Notes under the pieces: generated by a model
What the model was told of the DNA's origin: nothing
Seen by the model: only the letters and a program-made list of their open reading frames with translations
Database searches by the model: none
Part shown: positions 27,190 to 37,800 of the stretch, in pieces
How positions within the stretch are numbered: position 1 is the first letter of the stretch
Layout: each line of letters starts with the position of its first letter
Position numbers and translations under genes: made by a program
NCBI GenBank assembly: GCA_030435675.1
Contig: CM059625.1
Span: forward strand, 3,658,001-3,722,000
Direction: 5' to 3'
Length of the DNA stretch: 64,000 nucleotides
From: Steinernema hermaphroditum
Lineage: Eukaryota > Nematoda > Chromadorea > Rhabditida > Steinernematidae

Positions 27190-27450
27190 GTTGTTGAGAT
27201 ATTTGAGTTCCGGGACTTGAGTCCCGGACATTTGAGTTCCAGAGCTTCAACGAAACGGTGACATTTGCAAACCTTTATGAACTACCTCACTGGTGATTTA
27301 TCTGCGGATGCTCCATTTATCACAAATTGTGACTAAAACCTAGAAGTGGGGCAGATAAATCATCAGTGAATCACCATGTAACCGTTTCGTTGAAGCTCTG
27401 GAACTCAAATGTCCGGGACTCAAGTCCCGGGACTCAAATGTCTCAACAAC
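27190..27450. mobile_element. MITE-like foldback element, 70-bp inverted arms
   Basis: Left arm 27190-27259 starts GTTGTTGAG; right arm 27381-27450 ends CTCAACAAC. The arms are reverse complements with about two mismatches in 70 bp around a 121-bp loop. Each arm itself contains a CCGGGACTTGAGTCCCGG palindrome. There is no coding capacity, so it is probably a non-autonomous DNA element. No clear target-site duplication was found. Confidence 0.75.
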
Positions 27451-28235
27451 GGAAAATTAGTTGTGTTCGTGTTTCTAGAATGTCTAGATATCTGAGATTG
27501 CACCGAACGAAGCAAGCTTATATTCACTTTGCATTGGAGACTTAAGTTTGGTTTAGGTTCCAATTTAAACATAAGTCTGTTGAATTTAAGTGAGTCATTT
27601 GGGCGAACCCTGTTGTCTTGGTAGCTAAGCACATGTTTCAGAATTTATTGGTCCTTTTCAAGACATGTCTAGATACCTAGAAGCTTCACATATTACGATT
27701 TGTTAACGCTTTGGACAGCTAGCGCATTTCCGCTTCTGCGAGAGCAATTAGAAGTTACTTCTCGAGGGTTTCGATTATCAAAAATCAGGCAGTAGTGGAA
27801 TGAAGAACTGGTGCATCCAAGCATGCAACCCACAGCAGATATCACATAGTGATCGGAATTCTATGGAAAACCAGACAATCCGAATCCGAAATCCGAAAAA
27901 TCCCATTCGAAAAATCCGATCCGAAATCCGCCAGCACTGTTTTCAGATGCGGCCTCGCTACCTGGGTGTTCTCGCGGAAACTCCGCAGGGGACACCGTAT
28001 TGCGTCGAAATTGCACTCCGGAACAGTCTTTATCAACACCTTACATACGACACAGATGTAATTAGCCGTTCAAAATCCCGAACTAAACAGCTTCCAGGTC
28101 CATATCACGTAAAGATCACGTAAATGCCATCAAGGGACAGAAAAGAGAGAAAATTAGCAACTTTTATCAGCTAAGAACAGTGCCGGGCGAATCGCCGATT
28201 GACGATTCAATCAATCGTATCAGCTGAGTAGAACC

Positions 28236-28335
28236 CGGCTGTGATTAAAAGCAAAGATTTAGATATTGACAAAAACCAACAGGAACGGCTGTGATTAAAA
28301 GCAAAGATTTAGATATTGACAAAAACCAACAGGAA
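28236..28335. repeat. Exact 50-bp tandem duplication
   Basis: Two head-to-tail identical 50-bp units, each containing GGCTGTGATTAAAAGC and ending AACAGGAA. It lies just downstream of paralogue C. The lack of differences indicates a recent event. Confidence 0.85.
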
Positions 28336-28450
28336 CGAACAAGAACACGTGAAGGAGCAGATTCCAACAATGATTATCGCAAGAGAAAATGGCCACAGAA
28401 TATGCAAAGAAGTACTTAGACTCTGGGACGATCGACAAAGAATTACGCTG

Positions 28451-29461
28451 TTAAAGCAAGAGGCTGCGATATGCTTCTTCGTCGATCTTATTCTGCGGGC
28501 TCTTCAGGATTTCACGGACGACACCATGTTCATTGTATGTTATGATAGCTCCGTCCTCATTCCGGAGCGTCTGCGCGTATCTGTCTTCATATTTTGGTAC
28601 CAGCGTCACGCCAGAGAGTGTCACGATCTGCTCCTGAATTTGCCGCTATACTATTGTCGACACTACTAATAGAGCTTACCTCTCTGATGTAATTAGCACG
28701 AAGGATATTCTTGAAGTATACGGGACTTTGGTGGAGTTCAATGCTGTGAATGCGACCGTTCTGGTCGCGCACATTCATCCGCATAAAATCGTCATAGTCT
28801 TGATATCCCACGTACGAAACAGTCGCTGCCCTGTCAGACAAACACTAAAAATGCGAAATTTTCGTTCACGTACCATAGGGACTTGTCCTCTACGAGCGAT
28901 TCGAGGTCGGTAAGCTGAGCTTCATCTTGTTGTGCATTTAGTGAAAACATTTCACAATATTTTTCGATTAGAAAGGCACATCGGGGCGATCCCACGACGT
29001 CGAAGGGCTGCCGGGCCATCTGCACAGTCAGTTTGCTGAACGTGTAGATGTGGTTCTGAAAAGGCAGAAAATTTTTGGAAAAAGTGGGGACAAAGCTTAC
29101 GATCTGGACAGGTTCTAGCCGTTCGTCATTATTGCTGTAGGCACGGATGTTGAATTGATTGCCACGAGCGTCTTCGCCCACTAGACGCAGAGGACAGTTT
29201 GGATGCTGAAGACGCCGATCGTCGACTGTGACAACCTTCAGGTTGATATTGCTGAAAAACCTAACTTTGCAACATTTTCACCTTGTACTTTTCGTGCCTT
29301 AATTAAAGGACACATCATGTACGAACAGTTATAACTAGACTGCTGTTGAAAGTAAAGTCGAAGTAAACCGATTGATTATCGAGTAAAACCTACAGCAAAA
29401 TAGCGTAGTATTGTCCAATGTCTCTGTCCGTTAGCCCAGGCATAGCTTGACTGAAAGACAT
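28451..29461 (-). CDS. POT1-like two-OB-fold protein, paralogue C
   Basis: Predicted ssDNA-binding protein of 244 aa. Minus-strand exons: 29461-29394, 29251-29101, 29055-28874, 28830-28680 and 28633-28451 (TAA); 735 nt with consistent phases. First OB-fold: NLKVVTVDD, CPLRLVGEDARGNQFNIRAY, then NHIYTFSKLTVQMARQP. Second OB-fold: YDDFMRMNVRDQNGRIHSIE, then EQIVTLSGVTLVPKYEDR and GAIITYNEHG. The exon at 29251-29101 is 151 nt, one codon shorter than the 154-nt counterparts in A, B and D, with the same phases. The ATG at 29461 fits an exon ending in GTAGGT at phase 2; a second in-frame ATG at 29443 is possible. Confidence 0.62.
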
Positions 29462-31853
29462 GGAAACTTTACATGCAAGAAGCTGTACGGTTAAACATAA
29501 AGTGACTGCACAAAAGTATCAGCTTTACGCGATGGTGTAAAGGAACGGGTATTCAGAAATATACAGCGTTAACAGATTGTTGATTATTCATGCCACGCAC
29601 CAAATTGTTACTCTCAAAAGCTCCGTGCAGACGCAATAAATTATCGAAGACACACCGAGGTTAAGGGCGACCACCTTAGCACGTGTCAGGATGAACTAAA
29701 CAGGAAGAGGCATACAAGAGTCGGCTTTCGTATGACTCAATAATGATAACGATTTCGAGCAGCGAGCGTCACTGTTTGCTTGGAGTAACAAAAGGCGGCG
29801 AACACACGGGTGGTTCAAGATTAGCCACGGTATAAGCGCTAAAAACCGAATGTGATAAACAGTAGCATAAGCACAGGTAATCAATTAGGCTTCTTCGCTA
29901 CTCAGGGAGCTGATAACCATTCGAAATGTGGCCCGCAGGCAACAGCGCTTTCACACGGTGAGCACGCCGCCCGTTTGTAACGTTTCTCGGCTCGATCGAT
30001 CAAAAGATCGATCGAGCCGAGAAACGTTGATGCGACGCGTGGTGAAAGACTGATTAAAGGTAGTGGCATCTAAAATCAATTTTTTTTGTCCAGAACTTTC
30101 AGCACTCTGGTACAGTGGCTACATTCCTCCACCAAAGAAAATCGTGCTGATTCTTGCAGTCTTCTATTATTCTACTTACCCCTTAGCTTATACCTCAATC
30201 GCATCCCGTTTATTTGTTTTCGTATTTATTTAAGTATACTGAAATTTGTCAGCGTAACAAAAGCTAATCAATATACACGAAGCGATATTTAAATGTGCGG
30301 CTAAGCTTCGCAACAGAAACTAGTTTAAGGAAATCACTGTGGTTTCAATAGCTGACTCCCCAAGAAAACAAAAAAAAAATGGACCAAGAGCAAATTTGGT
30401 TGACAGTTGAAAAAAATGATCGCACAAAAAGGCGAACAAATGGAAAGTCACGGCATCAGTCAATAAAACAATTTAAAAATTTGGATGTTGTGAAAGGGCT
30501 GTCGCCGAAGGCGAACATCGCGAGCCGTTTTCTGCTTTCGTTATCTCACAGTATACCCACCAGTCAGGTGTGCGCTTCTCCAGTGGTCGGTGGACAGATA
30601 ACAGTGTGTGCAATACATGAAATGCACTAACACCGACTGTACATATTTTTTGCTATTAAATCAAAGTCAAACATTTTCGGAATAGCTGTAAAGATCTTTA
30701 TGCAACGATAACCATGGTCGTCAGTGAAACAGAAGCATATCTTTAGTCAGCTTAAGTCTTTAGCGAGCTATTGTATTCACTTAAACTAATTATTGTTCGG
30801 ACCACATTAACACGGTGACAGAGGTTTGCACGTTTCGTACACCGGGAAAAAGTGCGGAAAGCATAACATTTGCTGACACCCTTATCTTACGCATCTGACA
30901 ACAAACCTATAAAAACTAACAAGAGGTGAATTACATGACTCTGACAGACAGTTGTCTGGTAACGGTTGGGTGCTAATGCTTTAGATCTGTGCTTAATCAC
31001 AAATTTCACATTATTAAAAAAAAAAAGAAAACTTGAACTGTGATCGAAATCAATGTATTGCTGGTGGCATCCACTGGCTGTTTGCTGTGATCAGCAAAAA
31101 CGATCTGATCAACATAGACATATCGTCATGGACAAGCTATGTCAAGCGATTTTTGTCAAGGGCACCGTCAAGGACGACCTACAGCGGCTGGGACTATGTG
31201 TAGACTAAATTATAACGCCGGCGTTTACATTTACATTTACTCTTGACTCAATGACATTCACCATGCAAGAAATCTCATAATGCACAATGAAAAACCGCAG
31301 ATCACCGTTGTCGCTGCTTCTCTTCTTTCTTCGGCGAAGGGCACGACATCGGAGTTGAAGTCGGCTGTCCCATCAGTGTGTGCGGGCTTTGAAGCAACAA
31401 AAAAGCTCTATCCGGAAGTAGCGCGAAAGGTGGAGCTCGGCGGACGAAACAGAAACCCCATCGACGGAGCGGTTGGCGGAGCAGACTTCGAAGTTGGAGC
31501 ACCTCGAACGTTTACCTCGTATTAGCGCCGGCGTTCACCTCGAATTATCCAAAACCTGAAAATGGCCCTCTTGGTCGTATATCGAAAACGTACAGTACAT
31601 TGACATCATTGCTTTACAATTGTAGATCTATATTTTAGTATTTCAACAGACCTATATAAAGATGAAACTGGTAGTGAACGCTGCGGCACTGGGAAACTGA
31701 ATGACAAGCACATGACACGATACTGTGATGAAGCAATGGTCGAAGCGGACATTTGAGAAGAGCCAGCACTTTTCAGATATTTATACGCACATAAAAAATA
31801 GTGATTATTTTGTTAATTCAAAAGTGAAGTTAATCATGCAGCTGATATGTGGA
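29462..31853. other. Intergenic between paralogues C and D
   Basis: No gene recognised. Contains the perfect hairpin at 29979-30028. A GC-rich open stretch at 31.3-31.5 kb reads through on both strands but has no motif. Confidence 0.45.
29979..30028. repeat. Perfect 23-bp hairpin with AAAA loop
   Basis: The arm at 29979-30001 (AACGTTTCTCGGCTCGATCG then ATC) and the arm at 30006-30028 are exact reverse complements separated by AAAA. Intergenic; no function is evident. Confidence 0.85.
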
Positions 31854-32740
31854 TTATTCTTTCACTGTGAGCGTCTGTGAAGAGTTGAACTTGATGATAT
31901 CGCCATGGAAGAGGTAAAGAGGAGGAACGAAGCCATTACCTTCGGGGTCCACGGAGTCATTAAAGCACGGCACCACCGTAAGATCTTTAAGGCAAATGAC
32001 CTCACCCTAAACGGAAACTCGTCAGATAATAAACATAGATGCTGTCTGACTTTATGAATAAGCTCTGTCTTTCCAGCAGTTTCGAAGAAGACACGCCATT
32101 TTCCACTGGCTCGGACCTTCACATGAACTCCTTCAGAATCCATGACCATGAGCACTCCATTTCCTTTGTACGAGTGGAACATAGCCGACAGCGAACTGAA
32201 TTCAAGGCGTTTTAATGAAGAGAGTGTGAACTGGCCAAACAGACGGATTGCAGAGGAGCTCCGCAAAGCCGGTAGACCTGTCCCGGTCAGCATCAGCAAT
32301 GCTCACTGACGAATGGTTATCGAAGAGGAGCGAGAAGTGAACATTGCTATTGTCTTTAGATGGATCATGCGGTCTTACAGTTAGCTTGTCAAACTTAAGC
32401 GCGGCACCCTGAATGTAAAATAGTCATTTGCAATATAAGGTTGGACAAGTACACATACTCTCTTGCAGTACTTTAAGAGGCGTTGGGCGTTTCCGTCAAC
32501 GGCAAAAATGCCTACGCCCCATACACCGTTTGCTACGCACTTCAAGCTCAGTGACTTTAACTCATTCTGATAAGACTCGTGCTTGTTGTCGGTGACAATG
32601 AATGTTTCTTGTCTGAAAAAAAAAAAGGTTTTTAGCGTATTTATCGGTCACTGAATTGTAATACGAAAAATGTTTGCAACGTACTTCAACTGCTCGAAAA
32701 AGTGACTGAATTTCTTAGAGTCTTCGATCGTAACCGCCAT
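31854..32740 (-). CDS. POT1-like two-OB-fold protein, paralogue D
   Basis: Predicted ssDNA-binding protein of 223 aa. Minus-strand exons: 32740-32685, 32612-32459, 32408-32245, 32195-32051 and 32006-31854 (TAA); 672 nt with consistent phases. Exon lengths 56, 154 and 164 nt are identical to exons 1-3 of paralogue A, with the same intron phases (2, 0, 2). First OB-fold: ETFIVTDNKHE, LKCVANGVWGVGIFAVDG, then GAALKFDKLTVRPHD and FSLLFDNHS. Second OB-fold: NGVLMVMDSEGVHVKVRA, then GEVICLKDLTVVPCFND. The usual motif LSGLTLxP has become LKDLTVVP. The 32195 acceptor was chosen for phase; the open frame continuing through it would break the alignment. Confidence 0.62.
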
Positions 32741-34664
32741 GTTTGACGCAGAGCCTGAAAAATAAGGAACATAACAAAAATGGGAAGGGGTCACTTGGAT
32801 CATCATTGCTGCGTTTTGTCAGTTTCCGGAAACGTAACATATCTACAACAGTCGCTATGAATTCCCAATGTGTAAACGAGCATTTTAGTTGTTTCAGATA
32901 ACTTTCAAAAGTGAACGGTCGTAAACCGACCGCGAATGAAGCGTTCGCGATGAACGACACAAAACTCAAGCTTGCCCCTTCACTAGCAATGCCCCCTCTT
33001 CAGGTAGCTTCTAAAGTGAGGATCCGCGCCGGTCGTGAAGCGATCACAAACGAAGCGTCGCACTAGCGCTAAGTCTCTTGACTGGTAGGTTATGCGTTAT
33101 CTTAGGGTATAAATTTGGTAAAAATTTAAACCAAACCTATGCCCTAATCGTGTTGTGACGTCTCCATTTAGGCGTGTTGTGCGTTTACCGTCCGACTCTG
33201 AGCGCGCGATGCGTGCTTTTATGCGCGTTTTAATCAACAGAATGCAGGACATGTAGTGTGGATGCAGTTACTAATCAGTTACTGAGTGCACTTGTTTTGC
33301 GGGATGTTGACTAATTGTGAATCACCTACATACACGTCAACAAAGCGGATATAGTCCGTTTACCCACAACTTATTCTACGAAAGTTTTCAAAATATAGCT
33401 GGCCTCTCCCGTAAACAAATCCATAACACTCATATGTGCTGGTCAAAGAGAGACGCGATGCCCTTTAAGGACAGCTGGCGCGAGGGTGGTCGTCTGCGGC
33501 GACTGGGCATAACGTTGCGCTTGCGCGATTGGGACAAGCTGTTGAGCAGAATGTATTCAACCCTCATAGCCAATGTTTCACTTTTTCCTGGCCGATCAAC
33601 TGCACGAAAACAGAAGTTGGCCCAAAGGCATCAGCGGAGTCCTGTTTGGATTTACGCACCACGCTACATTCACTAGAAGCATCGCAAACTACTCGAAAAG
33701 CGCGAGCGACAACGCGTGAGCAAGTACGTGTGTTCTTCGGGCCTTAGCAACGCGGCCATCGGCGAATATTACTCAGTGGGCGGCGGTTTAATTAACTGAA
33801 ATGCATGCAGTCTTAGGGCCCGGTCAGCTCAACATGGCGTGCAAGCGCTGACGAAACAGATTTGCTCGCTTTGTAGCCTTGACTAGTCAGTGCCAGAAGT
33901 ATACAGACATATCTAGATCAGTTAGAGATATATCCGCGATGGTATTTCGATAACAATGCTGAAGACATAGGAAATCAGTGAAGGCAGCTAAACATAATTC
34001 CGTTTTCTAATGTAATCTGTTTTTAAAGCTTATTGGCTGTTTCTCGAAGGCGTCAGTAGTCTTATGCTGTTTCAGTGTCTCGTTCATGGATGTCCAAACA
34101 TAGAAGTTAACCCTCAAAGCGTTGCACAATACGGAGTTTTTGCTCTTTCTCACAGGCACAGCATGCGGAACGGGGCTATAAACAGAGTAAGCGTTTTATG
34201 ATAGAAAGCAAAAGGGCATTTGAAGTTGAAAGTCAGAGAGTTTCCGACGAGATCTTTTTGATCGGATGCTGACGCTCGCTGTGTGGCATCGGTCTATTGC
34301 AGACAATGACAGACACAGTGCTAGTGAAACGTTCCAATGTATCAGATGGTTTGTCATTGTCATTGATGAGACAGCTTATGTGAGGCGCGTGTATCATTTC
34401 AGTCCGTCATTGCGAGTTTGCTAACGCAAGGCAGCCGCATCAATGGCTACAATGGCTAAGGTTACGTAAAACGCTTAACTGTAGGAGAAGTAGTTCGAAT
34501 TTCGAAATAGTCTCCCTTTAGACCATTAATCTCTCCGAATCCATGACAGTACGCCATGCAGGACGTCTAATGAGTACCAAAGTCGCCCAACGGTTTTATT
34601 GTTTTGGCGCAGATCACCGCATCAGAGTCGAACGTTGTGGTCCACATGAGGCATCAAGCAGCTG

Positions 34665-34860
34665 ATTTCCGTGGAGGCGCAGATGATGGAGCGCGGCGGG
34701 CGAACTACTGTGGGAAAACTATCATCGGAGCAGCTGGAGGCGCAGATCTAGGAGTTACAGGAAGACTTGGAGTCCTTCTTGGAGTCCAGTGATGATGACG
34801 GCCTTCTAAGAAAGAGAAACTTAGAAACTGCTTTCGGGTGTTCCAGCCCTTCTTGGACCC
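34665..34860 (+). pseudogene. Decayed coding fragment with coiled-coil character
   Basis: One frame reads MMERGGRTTVGKLSSEQLEA, a stop, then ELQEDLESFLESSDDDG. The heptad-like spacing and local GC rise look coding, but the frame is interrupted and no splice sites restore it. Origin unknown; it could be a scrap of a host gene or of a mobile element. Confidence 0.3.
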
Positions 34861-37800
34861 GGCGTCATCGTTGCGCCAGCTACAGCGGTTGCGAACAACC
34901 GCTTACTCAACTTACTTCTGACAGTACGGCACAGACTACACACAGTATTTCAGAAAGCACCCTGTATGTCAAATCAGTAGACCATCGTAGTTAGGTTTGG
35001 GACCGCACGTGTATTTTCAGCACTTTGTGTCCTCGGGTAACGTACTCTCTAAGGTTCAGCGCAATTAACTTAACTCCACCACTGAAGATCAAACCGCAGA
35101 AATTGTGACAACAAGTTGTGATTTGTGCACTGGGGTGACGAGAAGTCTTCATTAGCATCAAGCTATTTTCAGAAATCGGCATAAATTGTAGTCCATATTT
35201 CAGCCGAATGCCAACAAACAACAGGTGCATCTCAGAGCTGGACGAGTGGTCCACAATTTTACTGGCGGATACAGCAGAGTGACACCGGTTCTGTTCTGAG
35301 TACCTGGTGCTATTTACCATCTTCCTAATTTACTGCAAAAACAACATTTTATTTTGGTTTTATGCAAGGCTATTTTTTTGCAAAGAAAAGATCATTGAAA
35401 CTGCTGATTAAATATTGGTTGCAGATCACTTGTTCGTCATGTTATCGAAAACGTGCGCATTGTGATATAAAACCTTCTTAGAAGTCGGAACATCTGCACC
35501 CTTGTGTACTTAACACAACATCTGGTCAGCCCTATTCGAACTTGATATGAATACGCGTTCAGAGTTAGTGCTCATCCGTAAACCGCCGCGTTTCCCAAAT
35601 TGGAATCGTTTGCAAGCAGTAAATCGAATTTTTCAATCTGTTCACCAAACAATGAATCAGATTCGCGGACAATCTCTTTATATTTGCGTTACTGACCTCT
35701 TTCATTATCTTTTTTTCAGAAATCTGTGCACTGTCTAAGAACATCGTGGACAGAATAACGGATAACTGTATAATGCGCCATGACCGTTCTTTTGGAAGGG
35801 GCTTGGATTTGGATTTTGACCGTTTTCGTTTTTGCTGGTTTTTGTCTCTCTTTTAGCATTTTTAGCACTGGTTCACTTCTAGCACTGGTTTAGCACCGCT
35901 ATATAGTATTCGAATGCCACAAGACATTCTTTGTTACGTTAAAGTACAAGACTAGAAATATAATGATCAGATCTCAAAGTCCTCCGATAAGTATGATTAG
36001 CATAGGAATTGAAATGGCTGAACCTCTATGTTTCCACTCCAGATGCGCAGTGTCCTTAATGCTATACCGCTCAAACCTAGTGCAAATGCATCTCACAAAT
36101 TTCAGCTTATCCATCCTGAAAACGCGTTTACGTCTGAATGTTTATTGTGAGCAATATTTCCCGTCGTTATGTAATATATAATTTGGCAACTAACAACAAT
36201 GCCTTGCGTTCTATAAAGGGGTCTAGGTCTTCCCCCTTTTCTATGAGGAAGCAGTTCGTCGAACATAATAATCCTACATTTTTTAGTTACATCGGACCTG
36301 TTTACATTATTTGATATCTTGAATTTTCGCTGTTGTTATCGGAAAAAAAGTTTAAACAGCTGAACTGACTTTTATTGAGCACATTGGTCATCCAAGAAGG
36401 CTTCCACCACCCGCACCGTCTCGAAAATGTGCTGCAAGTCCGTGGAGCTGGCAAAATTCTATGCACATAGTGCTACGTTCATCTCTGATGTTTGAAAAAA
36501 CCGGCCCATAGGTGCCTATTTTCGTGCCCAACTAATGGCCAGGTTCAAAAGTCTGCCCGTTGCCCTACCCATCTATTCGGGCAATTACAGCTTGGCTGAA
36601 GGCTGCCCTGCAAGGCCAGTATTCACAATTTTGAGACCATCGGCACGCATTCCAGTTAGGTTATGATATCCACTTTCGCTCGCGAGGAACAAGAAAAGAC
36701 CTAGTTGAGTTCTTGTGCTTTGAACTGTTTCCTTGGTTTCAATTGGACTTGGACTGTCTCAAGGAACATGTTGAGATTTTGACCTCCTCCTGAGATTTCG
36801 TCGAATTTGGCGTAGAGAGCTCAGCGGTAGACAGGCCATCAGAATCTGATGGGACGGTCGAGATCCCAGCAAAATCCTGAGGGGACGGTCAAAAGCAATG
36901 GGGGCGGTCCAGACCTAGGATGCCGGTTCAAACGGTTCTATGTGCATTAATAAATTCTTTTTTGTTCTGGAAATCGTACTTTAACGGATACAAGTTGCTA
37001 CGATCAAAATGCGAATGTACTTCATACTGACGATTTGAATAAGCCAGCTATAAAAGAACGCCAAGTCATACACTGGAGACCATTGAAAAGAACTTTAGGC
37101 GACCTAGCCACTGGTACCTGAGCCGCTTTGTAGTCTCTTATGTAGCGCAGTTCTTGAAGTGTACTCCAAAAGTTCAAAGCGTTTAAGCCTTAAAAAGCTG
37201 AAGGTTGGCCACCGTGGTTTCATTCATTTCCGTCTAAGGCTGATTTATTTACGGTGGTCCTTTCTTTAATGCCACCAATGAATTCATGTCCGAGACGCCG
37301 TAGCCGGAAGTGCACGACGCGTTTGTCCTAATTAGATATGAGATCGTTTCGGTAACCACTTTAGCGCACTTTAGTGTTCAGTATAGTTTCACGACTTCTC
37401 ATGTTGGTCACCTTGTTGACAACAAAGCATAACACCATTCACGATATGAATGTGCTTAAAGTGGAGTATAAAACATAAGCGGTTTTCTGTACTGCTTCTA
37501 TTTTATACTTTTTTGACCTTGACGACTCTGTCCTTAACCCTATGACTCTTAGCGCTGAATCTACTCTAATGCTTTGGTTACAATTACTATTTTCCTACTC
37601 TTAGAGGAAAACCGATTTACGACTTTCCCACTGCACAAATAAGCACAGAAACGTCATGTTTGTTTATTTTTAGACCTCAAACTTAGTCGCCTTCCGCCGG
37701 TCTTGTCTCATTACGTAATTGGAAAACGAAATCTAACTGATTGAACAACCTTTTTTAAAATTTCGTGATTAGGTGAGCACATGCAATCTTCCGTGTCCTA

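Larger units (their letters stand above)
27075..28450. other. Intergenic with a foldback element and a tandem duplication
   Basis: Holds the 261-bp foldback at 27190-27450, a stretch of short CCGAAATCC-like repeats near 27870-27930 (which creates an open frame at 27800-28123), and the 50-bp tandem duplication at 28236-28335. No gene seen. Confidence 0.5.

Noticed and set aside
27800..28123. Plus-strand open frame of 107 codons
   Set aside because: The frame is created by short CCGAAATCC-type repeats and has no domain or splice context.
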